A stretch of 64,000 bases of DNA from Caprimulgus europaeus (Eukaryota > Chordata > Aves > Caprimulgiformes > Caprimulgidae). Each line of letters opens with the position of its first letter. The first letter of the stretch is position 1. The DNA lies in the NCBI GenBank assembly GCA_907165065.1, contig OU015528.1, positions 33,688,515 to 33,752,514 on the forward strand, read 5' to 3'. Below are positions 40,851-52,700 of this stretch, one piece after another. Position numbers and translations under genes: made by a program. The notes under the pieces were generated by a model, which was given only the letters and a program-made list of their open reading frames with translations, did no database searches and was not told the origin of the DNA.

Positions 40851-42129
40851 AAAAAACCTTGCAGTTTTTCAAACTGTGACCTGATTTTTGTGATCAATTG
40901 ATGAGTTCTCAACAAGAGCACAGGTTTCAAATTAATTCCTAGTTCAAGTTAGGTATCTGCCAAAGAAAAAAAGGAATTAGTATATAGATTTATGTTTTGA
41001 AAATTGATGTAGAAATTTCCCTCACATTGAAATGAACATCAGAAGTGCTGCCAGCTAATGTGATCAAATGGGTCTCCTAAAGCTGAAGTAACAACACAGG
41101 TTTCACCTTCACCAGGTTTCTTTCACAACATACTTCTTTCAGGAAAAAAACAATTGGCCTTCTGGTGTCAGTGAGCCTATGCTGCAGCAGGCCTGGGTGA
41201 CAGCCAGAAAATTCTTGTCTTCAGAGGATTATGGGTAATGCCTTGCTAATTAACTATAATGGTAACCTGGTAATGGTTAATAGTGGGTTAGGCACTGCTT
41301 TCCTGTCTGTCAGATGTTATCTGTTCAAAGACAAAAATATTTGTAAGGTGATTTCGCTTATGGTTTCAACATATTCTAAATGAACAATCTTTGTTCTCCC
41401 ACAAATGGTATTGTGTTGGATAACACAGTTGACAAGGTTTCATAAATCCTTTTCCAAGTTCAATTTAATTGCAGTTCAATATTCTTTTGTTTCTATTAAC
41501 CCAGGTAAATGAATTGAGTGAACTGGCAATTTTGAACTGTGATCTATGGCATGATCCCCAATGTACTGGCACACACTGAATTCTTGCAGATCACAAATCT
41601 GCAAGAAACATGTTTGTGTCTTCCAACAAAATGTCATCAAACCTCTGAAGGAATCCATATTTATACTTTGCATGGTGCTCTACAGCTTCACTGTAGAAGC
41701 AGGCAGACTCTAAAGCAGTAGGCTTGAATCAGAGGGAGACGGAAGATTCTTCGTTTGAATATTGCTCTTTCCAAGTACTGGAATTGCAACCTTTTTCAAC
41801 TAATTTATTGTACGATGAAAGCAATTTTTTTTCCCCATTCTTTCCCTTTTCCACAGAATTCCTTTGTTATTTGTTATAAAATGATCTTCTGTGCTCTTCC
41901 TCCACTACCTAATACCTCAGTTCTCTGTTAGTAGAACGTATATTTCAGATTCTCTCTCTGTGGTGAAAACCCCTTTTAATCTCTAACTGGCAAACACTCA
42001 CCATAAAATTAAACAGATTTTGGTGAGATCCTCTATCAAAGCAACTTTTAAAATAGGATGAACGACTGTTTAAAATATATAAAGCAAAGACTGAGGCTAA
42101 GAGGTCGTTTTTTATAGGACTGTATCATC
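40851..42129. other. Intergenic, no recognised gene
   Basis: No exon or transposon is recognised here. Confidence 0.55.
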
Positions 42130-42985
42130 TCCGTTGTCCTATGTTAATCTATTCTGGAATCTGTTCTGTTTAACACATTTACACAGGAGCTGGATGAAAA
42201 AGAGGGCAGCAATACTTGCAGATCATATAAAATGAATCAGAGTAACCATTATCAAGACAAATGCAAAGAATCGCAGAAGAATTTCTGAATATTCCAGAGC
42301 TAAGAGAGAAAATTGAATTTGAAGTTTCCTATTGACAGGTGTAAAACAATGCACAAAGGAAAAGTACCTTATAGTTCATTCATTTATTAATTCTCATTGT
42401 TAAGGAAACTAGTTCCAGAGTGATGGTGAATAATTACCTTAAAAAATAGTGTAATGATCAGTAGTGATCAAAAAGACAGCTAGAACATCAGGAAATATTA
42501 GGAAGATAATTAAGAACAAACTACATCAATATGATCCACGCAGTACATATGTGTTGAATACAACATGCAGTTCTGGTTCCCAGAGGATATTATAGAAACA
42601 GAGAAAATACGGAGAAAAGAATCAGAGTGATTAAATTTCAGTTTCCATACATGGACAGATTAGGAATAGTAGGACACTCCTAATCCTGGACAAGAATCCT
42701 GAAGCCTCAGAGGAGGGTACGATGGGGGGGGTTAATGGGGTACATTAATTCACTGGCCTAGACAAATGCATAGAAGACATCACTAATAGCTACAATAAGC
42801 AATGGACAGTGGGAAACCTCTGGTGCATGGAGACTGCAATCTGATGACTATCAGAAGCTGGGAGAGTATAACAAGGAAAGATAATACTTGCCTTGGTCTT
42901 GCATTATTCCTTAAGTTTGTTGTCTTAGGCATCAGTCATCGGTAGTACTAAGCTAGATAGTCTGGCCTTACGTGGTAGTTTATCT
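42130..42985 (+). mobile_element. Ancient CR1/L3-type LINE relic
   Basis: The order of remnants follows the L3/CR1 reverse transcriptase 3' half: 'ctgttctgtttaacacattt' (LFNIF region) near 42158, tgcagatcatataaaatgaa near 42217, gacaaatgcaaagaatc (DKCK) near 42257, 'gaatacaacatgcagttctg' (EYxVQFW) near 42556, and acagattaggaatag (RLRxLG) near 42656. No long open frame remains. Confidence 0.55.
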
Positions 42986-43454
42986 CTTCTTAGAATCTCC
43001 TTAGGGGAGATTCACTTCATCTCCCTTTGGATAAGGGTTTCTAAAGTGAAGAAACCTACACCTGAAGTTGTCACCAGCAGCTCGTATTATGTAGACAATC
43101 AAGCATTTTTAGGACATGATTAATCCAAACTAGTTTAGACATCTACCTTGGAGGGAGTTGAATCATACTCTACAAATGTTTGTTTTTCTCCATTGTCTAC
43201 AAAGGGAGACAAAAGTGATTGTTTTTATTGTAGATGTTTATATTTAGTCATATGAATTTAATTCACTTTATTCTTTTTCTCCACTACTATTGGAATAAAA
43301 CTGGTTAGGAGTGCAGCAGATCAGAAACAAGGCCAATTAGATTCACAAGCACTGTAGATTCACATTCACGACAAGTTCCCAAACCACATTCTGAACTATG
43401 ATTTCCAGGGGTTCAAAAGAGAGGCAAATGGGCTCATGTGGCAGTTCAAATCTT

Positions 43455-43992
43455 GTCATGGTTTAACTCCTGTAGGTAGGTAAGCACAGCGCAGCTGCTT
43501 CTAATGCTCCCTCAGCAGGATGGGTGGGAGAATCAAATAATAAAAGTGAAAAAACCTGTGGCTCAAGATAAAGACAGTTTAATTATTTGAAAAAATTGAC
43601 AGGAAAAAATTGACAACCAAGAAAAACAAGTGATTCAAAAGGAAAACTGTTGCTCATCACCAACCGACTGATGCCCAGCCAGTTCCTGAGCAATGGTAGC
43701 CCCGGTCAACCTCCACCTCCGCTGCTTTTATTGCTGAGCATGATGCCGTATGGTTTGGGATATCCCTTTAGTTAGTTGGGGTCAGCTGTCTCAACTTCTT
43801 GTGAACCCCCAGCCTACTCACTGGCAAGGCAATCTGAGAAGCAGAAAAGGCCTTGACACTATATAAGCACCCTTCAGCAATAATCAAAACAACCTTGTGT
43901 TATCAACAGTATTTTCATCACAAATCCCAAACATAGCCCCCTACAAGCTATTATAAAGAAATATAACTCTGTCCTAGCCAAAATCAGTACCA
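43455..43992 (-). mobile_element. Solo LTR of an avian ERVL-like endogenous retrovirus
   Basis: About 538 bp. In the minus (sense) direction it starts TGGTACTGATTTTGGC and ends GTTAAACCA plus a few bases. Between these lie family landmarks: aaggccttttctgcttctca, a tgaccccaactaac block with a gggatatcc motif, and attaaactgtctttatct as the polyadenylation region. This is a degenerate copy of an LTR I know from neoavian genomes. No internal gag/pol sequence flanks it, so it is solo. The TATA region reads agcaataaaagc, decayed. No clear target-site duplication is visible. A 13-bp unit (gaaaaaattgaca) is duplicated at 43589-43615. Confidence 0.75.
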
Positions 43993-46900
43993 ATCCGATT
44001 AAGAAAAACCTCCAATAGGCAATCTGGAGCTACTGCCTCCGCTGTGCTCTAGAGAAATTTTTTTGCTGCACTACTGGTCCGCATATCTATGGCAAAATGA
44101 AAGCATAAGAGCAGTCCATTTTGACAAAGTCTGTCAGTTAGCACTGCTGACGAGCTGAGTTTTACATGTATGTTACACCTAAAATGCAGAGAAGTCAGAA
44201 GACTCTCTTGCTATCAGTACAAGCAGGTACCTCCCAGGATTTGCTTTTGACACAGTAACTACAAGGAACACTACCTGCACATACCTTGGCAATGCACAGG
44301 CAAAGAGCTGTCACTGCCTTTTACCATGCATATTTAAATGCAAGCAACCAAAACATCCCAAGTGGTAGACTGACCTCTGTTTTAACAAAAACACTCCACT
44401 AAAACTATTGTGGTTCTGCTTAAAAATACAAAAATAAGATCAGGTACATGGAATTTCCACCTTCAGTGGTGGTTCAAATTTCTCTTATGCCGGAGTTAAA
44501 GGCAAAAAGGATATGCTGTTTCTTCTGGATTGGCTTAAAAAATGAAAAATAAATATTTTTCATGGAGTTTTACAGGGGTTTTGGCCTTCCTGAATCACAT
44601 TGCATTTGGAATTCTCCACCTTTTTGTTTGGGTGGGAGACCAAATGGAACTAGCTAGCACAACCTTTGGCATCCCCAAAGCTTTGGCAATCTGTTTAGAC
44701 TAAATAGGTCAACAGGGTGGAAGTAGCCCCTAAAGCTTCAAAACCTTCTTAAAAGTTAAAACATCACCAGCTATTTCTATCAACATGCAGGTTAAGCTCA
44801 GACTCTCATGAAGAATAAGAAAAACCTGGTCTGCCACTATCCAAAGAGGTCAGTGACCATGAATTGGAGAGAGGTGGGGGAAAGACTTTGTCTGTTGATG
44901 CCCCAAAACAAACTTTAAAGGGAGTAATTAGGAGCGATAAGGTGAGTGTCCTGGACTGTTGGCTGTACCACTAGAGGCAGGGATTCTGAGGCAAAGGCAG
45001 AAGAGGTGTGGCTGAGCCCTGTAGACATGTATGATGTGACTCCAATGTTTATGGAAAAAGAACCTCAGCCAAATATTTGGAAATTGATGAGCATTCTTAG
45101 CTGCAAATAGCAGTGATTTCAACTAGCGAATGGGTTTCATACTAGACTTTCTGGACTTTAGCTTTCTCCCTAGGCTTCTCTGTGCTCTACCTTACTTCCT
45201 CATTCAGACTCTTCTTCCACCACTTACACTTTCTGAAAAACATACCACAAATGCTTTCACTATATGAAAACTAAGAAATGTCCAGATGCAATGGAGTAGG
45301 ATCACACCAGATAACCTACTGTTTCCTCCATCTTTATTATTATTCTTACTTTAATCTGGCAAGAAAAAATAATTTTTGTGCAAATTACAATTTCAGTATT
45401 TACATGCTATAAGGTAATGATAATCCAAATCACCATCTATGCCAAGAAAAAGGCACCTGAGGGTAAATTACATCTTGAGTAAGCTTGCTCCTGTAGTGTC
45501 ATTAACCCCAAATGGCTCACAGTTTCTTTTGATGTCTTAATGACTAGAATGAGGACTGTAAGGCCACTCTCTAAATTTGCTCTAACCAAGTCATCGTATC
45601 CGTGACACCACAAAAACTCTTTGTACATAAAAACACAATCTTTGTTCATTAGACTTCAAGTGTGGCTACATGATGTTTTAGTTCCATATAGTTCCTTAAA
45701 AACGACAACATTCAGACATTCAAGTAGCAAACTATTTTATCAAAGGAGACAAACACAGTTGAATTTAAATATTCCTATTTGAAATAATTTGCACAAGGGG
45801 AATACAGATCATAGACATCTGTCTTCATATAAATGTAAGTGTGTGTGTTTGAGAACACATTCATAGCTAAATGGAATAATTATGGAATGCTCAGTTTGCT
45901 TTAAAATGGGACATAGCTGGATATTCATAGGCAATTTGGGAAGTCCATGGTAACTACAGAATGAAGAAACTGACATTGCTGATATTGTTATATACTTTCA
46001 AGATCATCCAACATTTCCTTTTTTATATTAAATTCTCTGGTGCTTTTTGTCTAGAATTCTGCTGAGTTTATACACTTTCAGACTTAACTTTGTTCATCTC
46101 AGTTCATTCATGGTTTCAGTGTTGTCACATGTACACAATTCCATATTGGCTGCACATGTTAATGGTTTTACATTTTTAAACTAGCAGTATGAGTTTGTGT
46201 ACCCCTAAATTATGTGAAAAAATCCCAGCACATAAATAGCTGTCTGAGTACATACGTCTAAGAGTCCCAGTACAACATGCAGAGTGGTTAACCTACCAAT
46301 ATATAGGCACATACCAATTTAGTGTACTGAATACATTTGCACTGAGTTAGATTTTCCACTCTAATTGGTCTATATTTGGAGATGGTGGAGAGAAGGCTTG
46401 CATAAAAAGCTGACTGTAATTCCTTAATCCCAGGAGATATGTATTTAGAAGGAGGTAATTTTATTTTTCCACCAAATGAAGAGCCTCAGCAGACATGTGT
46501 CTGTCTGCTCCGCTGTCCCCACCTCAGTCACTGTCCACGTACGGCAAATGGCTCTCATTTATTTCAAGGGTGAAAACACAACCAATGCACAAATGCTTTC
46601 ATATTGCCATGATCCTTCTGCAGGCAGAGGATTCTCTTGCAGCAGGAAAACCTCTGCTGATTGTTCTAGTTATCCTAAATTCATTTTATACCACATTAGC
46701 AGACAGAATGTTTTAGCCAAGCCTGGTCCAGGTAAAGCATTCCATACATCTGAAAATGTTGTCCTGGATGCCATACTTCAGTACAAAGACCTTGATTTTC
46801 TCTTTAAAGGATTTCACTTTCATCTGAAGGAAAGCTACAGTTTTATTCAATCTTCTCATAAAATGCTAATATATTTAGTGTAACAGCTCTATTACAATTC

Positions 46901-48139
46901 CATATTTAAAGGCTTTGTCAACACTTCTATTATAAATGTTGGTTCTCAGAGGTATAAAGCTCAGACAGAAAAATTTTCTAAGTATAGCATTTGACTTGCA
47001 TAACTGTATGTTTGGAGCCTATTCACCTTCTAATAACTTCCAAGTTAATTCATTTGGAATATTTTGAATACTAGAGTGAACTGAGGTTAGGTGTTATTAG
47101 AAGAGACACAGACAGATAGCATAAGCCATTCCAAAAGCTACACTCATTAAAATTAGCAAAGGATGTGATATTTAGTTCATTAAAAAAATTGAAAACTTAA
47201 TCAACTGAGTCCTTCTACACTATGTTGTTACCACATTTTTTTAAAAATGCAGTTCAAGGGGTATCTCCCCAACATTGAATCATACTGCAAGGGAAGCAAG
47301 CATATTACTGGATGTAGCTCTTACTTTTAACCATATGCAAGACATAGCTGATATGTTGTGTCAGTTGATAGGAGAGATGCCTGTTGCAAATCACAGGATC
47401 TGATGCAGGGTTTCAGAGTCCTCCATTATAGCACTGGAAAAGGGTTAATTCCTTGAGTGGAAGAGACAGGAAAAACTGTTTCCTTCAAGAAAATGCAAGA
47501 GAAATGAGCATTCAAAAGAGTTTCAACCAAATACAGGGACTAGCTTTTTTTGCTGGGACCATCCAGGCCAATAGGGTCATTAGAGTGATGGCTGATTGTT
47601 CTAAACTTTTTAAAAGATATTTTCAATACTATAACCAACACAAAAATTATTGTTCTTCCATTCTAGGCCTTACCATCAAAAATGGGCATCTTTTAACCTT
47701 AAATTTGATGTTACTGACAGGTTATTTAGCATTTTAGGTACTGGGCAAAGCATTAGTACAGTCCATAGGCCTGTTTTTTACTCAATGTAAAACAGGCCAC
47801 TATAAGAAATACAGTTTTTCTGAGGTCCTTCTATGCAAATGTTGGATAGACCCCAAGCAGATTTGGGAAGAGCTCAGTTCTGCTTCAGCCTCTACCCGCA
47901 ACTTGCAGGGTGATCTTTGAGTACCTGGCTGCTGTTTCTCCAACCAGAAAATATGGATGCTGATACTGATCTCCTTAAAAAGGCCATGAAGTCACTGAAG
48001 AACTTACAGACAACCAGTGCATTTCAGTCAACCAAATGCTTAATGATTATAATTCTTATTAGGATATCAAGACCAGGGTCAATACTATCACAGGCTCTTT
48101 AAGAGTCCTTGGATTACATGATCATCACATTTGCCTTGT
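43993..48139. other. Intergenic, no recognised gene
   Basis: AT-rich. A 135-codon open frame at 46476-46883 has no recognisable content and its length is expected by chance in this much sequence. Confidence 0.55.
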
Positions 48140-48480
48140 TCTAGGAAGGTACCCCTAAGGATGGAAGGGAGTTGCCAAGGAGCAGCCTGAGTGGGGCTAC
48201 CCACTTCAGGACAAGCCAGAAGCCACAGGCAACCCCCACACAGGCCAGGCAGTGGTCTTCTGGCAGGTGCGGGCCTGTAGCCCCCAAGCAGGGCCATGGT
48301 GGTGACAGTGACAGTAACAGTACCAGCAACTCCCTGGTGCTCATTGGAGACAGTGAGGGCTGGGCACGGGGCTGCTGGCAACATAGACATCATCAGACCC
48401 AGGGTCCCAGCCTGAGCCTACCCTGAGCTCCTGGACCCACAAGTGGAGCAGGGGGTCCTGGCTGGCTGCTGGGGGACAGG
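48140..48480. other. GC-rich island of unknown nature
   Basis: A sharply GC-richer block with open frames on both strands (84 codons plus at 48172-48426, 101 codons minus at 48088-48393). A small gacagt/aacagt tandem gives a Ser-Asn-Asp run. I recognise no protein or repeat family. It could be an unlisted repeat or a retroposed fragment. Confidence 0.4.
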
Positions 48481-49161
48481 AACATCTGAGTTACTATGTT
48501 CCCCTCATGCCAGACAGATCCAGTTCATTAAGTTCCATCTTAAAAGCTGCTAGTGTCTTGCATGCACTATCTCACTTACGAGGGCTGTTCCTCTAGTGGT
48601 TAAAATATTTCTTGTCATTTACAGTTTGATTTGAACACAGTGTTCTCTCCCAGCTAAAAACCAGGGCACTATGACATTCCTATTCAATCTTCTTCTTGAG
48701 GATTTATTTTGAATTCTCTTACAAAGCAGAGTCTCCGACCCCCCATCAATCAAGCATCCCTCCTTTGCTTCAGGGCAGGTCACTTCCCTGAACACAGGTG
48801 AGTGCAGTTGCTCAGCAGGCACCAAGGATTGAATCCCTCCCCCTCTCTCAGAAATAGCTCTCCTCACATCTTCTATGATCAGTTGTACCTTCTTCAACTT
48901 ATTCTTATGTGGTGGTCCTGTGATCAGCTAGTCTTCCTGATTCTTCTCAGCCTTAGGTTGGCACATACACATTTTTTGGCATATGTGTTGTCTTCAGCTA
49001 ATGAATCCCTGGCTTTTTTCACAAACACTTTTACATTTTGTTTATACCATTCATCCATTTCTATCTAGCATTGTAATTCTCAACATAATCAAATGTTTCT
49101 CACATGATAATCTGATGCTGTTGGATATTGACAGCACCTCTTCACTTTATGGTATCATAAA
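48481..49161. other. Intergenic, no recognised gene
   Basis: Nothing confidently recognised. A weak likeness to antisense CR1 near 48560-48650 is too poor to call. Confidence 0.45.
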
Positions 49162-49724
49162 GTAGTCGAGAGGTTCTCCTCCCCCTCTACTCTGCCCTGG
49201 TGAGGCCACATCTGGAATATTGTGTCCAGTTCTGGGCCCCACAGTTCAAGAAGGGCAGGGAACTACTTGAGAGAGCCCAGCACAGAGCCACCAGGATGCT
49301 TAAGGGAGTGGAGCATCTCCCTTATGAGGAACGGCTGAGGGAGTTGGGCCTCTTTAGCTTGGAGAAGAGGAGACTGAGGGGTGACCTCATTAATGTTTAT
49401 AAATATATGAAGGGTGAGTGTCAGGTGGATGGAGCCAGGCTCTTCACAGTGGTGTCCAATGATAGGACAAGGGGCAGTGGGTATAAGCTGGAACACAGGA
49501 GGTTCCACTTAAATTTGAGAAGGAACTTCTTTACTGTGAGAGTAACAGAGCACTGGAACAGGCTGCCCAGGGAGGTTGTGGAGTCTCCTCTCTGGAGACA
49601 TTCAAGACCCCTCTGGACTCCTTCCTGTGTGAACTCATCTAGGTGTTTCTGCTCCAGCAGGGGGATTGGACTGGATGATCTTTCGAGGTCCCTTCCAACC
49701 CCCAGCATTCTGTGATTCTGTGAT
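49162..49724 (+). mobile_element. CR1 LINE, 5'-truncated, with intact 3' end
   Basis: A CR1 non-LTR retrotransposon copy. The open frame at 49200-49715 encodes the C-terminal part of the CR1 reverse-transcriptase protein: [33 protein letters not shown] and [11 protein letters not shown] are all readable. A frameshift follows about codon 128, where the expected 'SLE.FK' end is lost. The 3' UTR (ggactggatgatctttcgag) and an (ATTCTGTG)n tail ending at 49724 are preserved, so it is among the younger copies here. Confidence 0.93.
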
Positions 49725-49734
49725 CATGAAACCT

Positions 49735-49785
49735 CATAGAATCATAGAATCATAGTGGTTGGAAAAGACCTTTAAGATCACCTTC
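49735..49785 (-). mobile_element. CR1 LINE 3' terminus, reverse orientation
   Basis: Plus-strand catagaatcatagaatcata followed by gtggttggaaaagacctttaagatca is the reverse complement of a CR1 3' UTR and its tail. It starts 10 bp after the tail of the plus-strand copy. A very short insertion of about 50 bp. Confidence 0.85.
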
Positions 49786-52700
49786 CAGATTTTTGTACCA
49801 CTTTCAATAGTGAAAATACTAAACAAAATCTGCCCCGAAATGTGCTCCATTGTTCTCTTCTCAGCACAATGTGCTACTGGTGGTCTTACAATTACCAATA
49901 ACATTTGCTCTCCTATTAGGAGAAATTAATGTCAGGGAAATTAATGTCACCTACACAAGGTCTAATAAAATTATTTCTACATTAATGTCGAAAGGAAAAC
50001 TCTTAACACATAGAACTGATCTTCAAGATCTGCTCACAGAATAATTTTCTTCTTAATTTCTTACCCAAATTGAATATCTGCTGTCATGCTCCTTTTTCTC
50101 ATTAAAGCATTCTGCATTTAAACATGTACAATGCCTGCCCAGTGCAATTACCTTAGTCTCTTCTCTGAATACTGCATACTGTTCAACAAGTATTTCTCAG
50201 TTGATTTGGCTCCTCTGTTATGCTTTGTTTTTCTCTATAATACTTAAATAGATGTAACGCATCAGTTGTTCAGATTCCTCCACTTTTAAACTCATTTCAT
50301 CTCATCTGTATTTCTCTTTCGAATCTGAAGTGTATCACCTATTTTCTCCCTTTGGTTCTAATCCACGTATCCTTCATACTCATACCTTATGCTCTTACTC
50401 CAGCAGTGTCTTCCTTTATTCCTCCTTCTCAATCCACCTTCCATGTTTTCTTTTGTGTAGCAGCTGTCCTCTGTTATCCTATTTTTCTTCTGCTAGGCAG
50501 TCCTTCTTGTTGGATGTTTCTTTGGATCTCCCTTTCCACTGAGCACTGTTTTCTCCACCTGCATCATCAGAAGTTAACTGCACCTCTTCAGTTACTTGTT
50601 TCCTCTTCTCCTGTTCCACCATGTCTTAACAACCGTCTCTGATGTTGGACCTGACCTGTGGTTGCACATCCAGTTGCCCCAGTTTCTCTTCTAGGAGTGT
50701 CAATAACATTTCAACCAAAAGTACCTTCTGTCATAAATGTTCTATAGGATAATATTCATCCCCATAAATTCTGCAGTTTGTAATCTTTGTCTCCTCTCTT
50801 CCTTGAGGCACTAACGTCTTCCCATTCCCAATTCCTAACATTAACAAAAAATCAGGGCAAAATGCAAACCCCAACATATAGTCCTTTCCTGTATCTTCCT
50901 CAACTCTTTTATGCATTTTTCATTGTATAACAGAGAGGACACAAAATGATCCCTCTACATAAGTCAAAATCCGTAAACAATGTCATCAAAGTTTTAAAAA
51001 ATAGGAGTTTAAACTCCTGAGGCTGTGTTTGGACATTGGCTTGAATTTCCCAAATGCACAGCTACTCACGGCTCCCAGTGATCTGGTTCATTAGAAAACC
51101 ACACTGGCACAAAATGCAGATGCCAAGGCTTAACATTAAACACCTTAAAAAAAAATCTTGACCAAAGACCGTGTACCAAGAACCCTCCAATCTGAAAGAA
51201 CAAACTTTGCCTGAATAAAATCCAGAAGTGAGAATGTGCTTGCAACACTGGATCTCCTATGTGCATGGGCAGATAATGTCTTAGAAGGGATCTACAGAAA
51301 AATACATACATCCCCAAAAAAATACAAAACCCACCTCCATGATATTACCAGGAAGCTTAGCATTGTGCACTATGATCCCAGAAAAACTGAGCTTGTCTTG
51401 GTGGGCAAATTCTGAACTTGGAGTACATGTAGTGGTACGTCTGCAAGTTAACGTGAGTCTGAAATGGTATTAAATCTAGAAGTGATAAGTATCTTCACAA
51501 AATGAAATAAAATACAGTGGTCTCTTATAACAAGAACTGCAAATTAATTACATGGTCAAGCAGTAATTAAAACTGCAGTTACATAGGGAAAGGAAATACT
51601 ATACCAACCTGACTAGCACTTCTTTCCCATGGGTGTTGGGAGCCTTTCCTCATGATCCTTGACCAGACAAAAGTAACAAAGTTAAATTGAGAAAAACATT
51701 ATACTAATAGTAGAAGGTTATGATGTTAAGAAGGAGTGACATTTTCAGGAGGAGGTTAACTGAATATTGGAGTATCTAAACACCTCATAAACACCATGAT
51801 ACAATTGTGAGATGTCTGTATTGGATAAAGAATGCATCCTACTAGGAAAAGAGGGTGAGCTTTGCCACACAGGTATAGAGATACAGTATTTTTAGTATGG
51901 CTGGAATTCCCAAGAAATTTTGTGGAAATTTGCAGCCTATAAGAAAGGCTTCTAGCTCCTTTTCCCAAAGAAAACTTAAGAATTATTTGGTAAGGTAAAT
52001 GTTAATAAAATATTAACACTTAGTATTATTTTATTTCCTCTAGTAAAATAAAACTTATAATTACTTGGTGAGAAATGATAGCTGTGAATTTCTAGTTATT
52101 GTTGGCCTCACCCAAGCAGCACAACATTTTTTCCCACCTACTGTGTAAGACAGCTGACAAGTCCCTGAAAAATAATGACTTACTAAGAAACAGATATTTA
52201 GACAATATTTTGTGAGGGCTGGAACAGTCTTTACTGCTAATATTGAGGGATGAGCAGCTATGCAGAACCAAGACAACTCCAGGAAAGGCTATGTAAGTAT
52301 AAGAATCAATCCTCTCTCTCTTTCCTCATCCCCAACGTAAACAGGTCAGTCATTGACTCTCGACTTTATTGTGAGCAGTCAAACTCTAGTCTAAAGCTAA
52401 TATTCTAGAAAAATGAAACACACTTTTTTGTGAAAGATGGTAAAAAATAAGTTTAAAATGCCTTTTTTATTTTGCTTGCCTGCCTCTATGCCCTTTTCCC
52501 TTAGCATATCCAGAATCTTTTTTTTTTCAAATTCTGAGTAGCAAATGCTACTTATCAAAGCATCAAGAATTTTTTCTTCTGGCAGAACCACTGTCAATAA
52601 ATTCTGCTGGTTATAGCACGATATATTAATATAGCACAATAACATTAACCTATCCATCATTTTGTTATGTGAATAGCATAACTGCACTCTCTCACAGGAA

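Noticed and set aside
46476..46883. 135-codon plus-strand open frame
   Set aside because: No recognisable domain or splice context; a few frames this long are expected by chance in 64 kb of six-frame sequence.
49200..49715. 171-codon open frame as a host gene
   Set aside because: It is the C-terminal part of the CR1 retrotransposon protein with a frameshift near its end.
50280..50650. CT-rich stretch that could be an L2-like relic
   Set aside because: No ordered set of L2 landmarks could be found, only composition.
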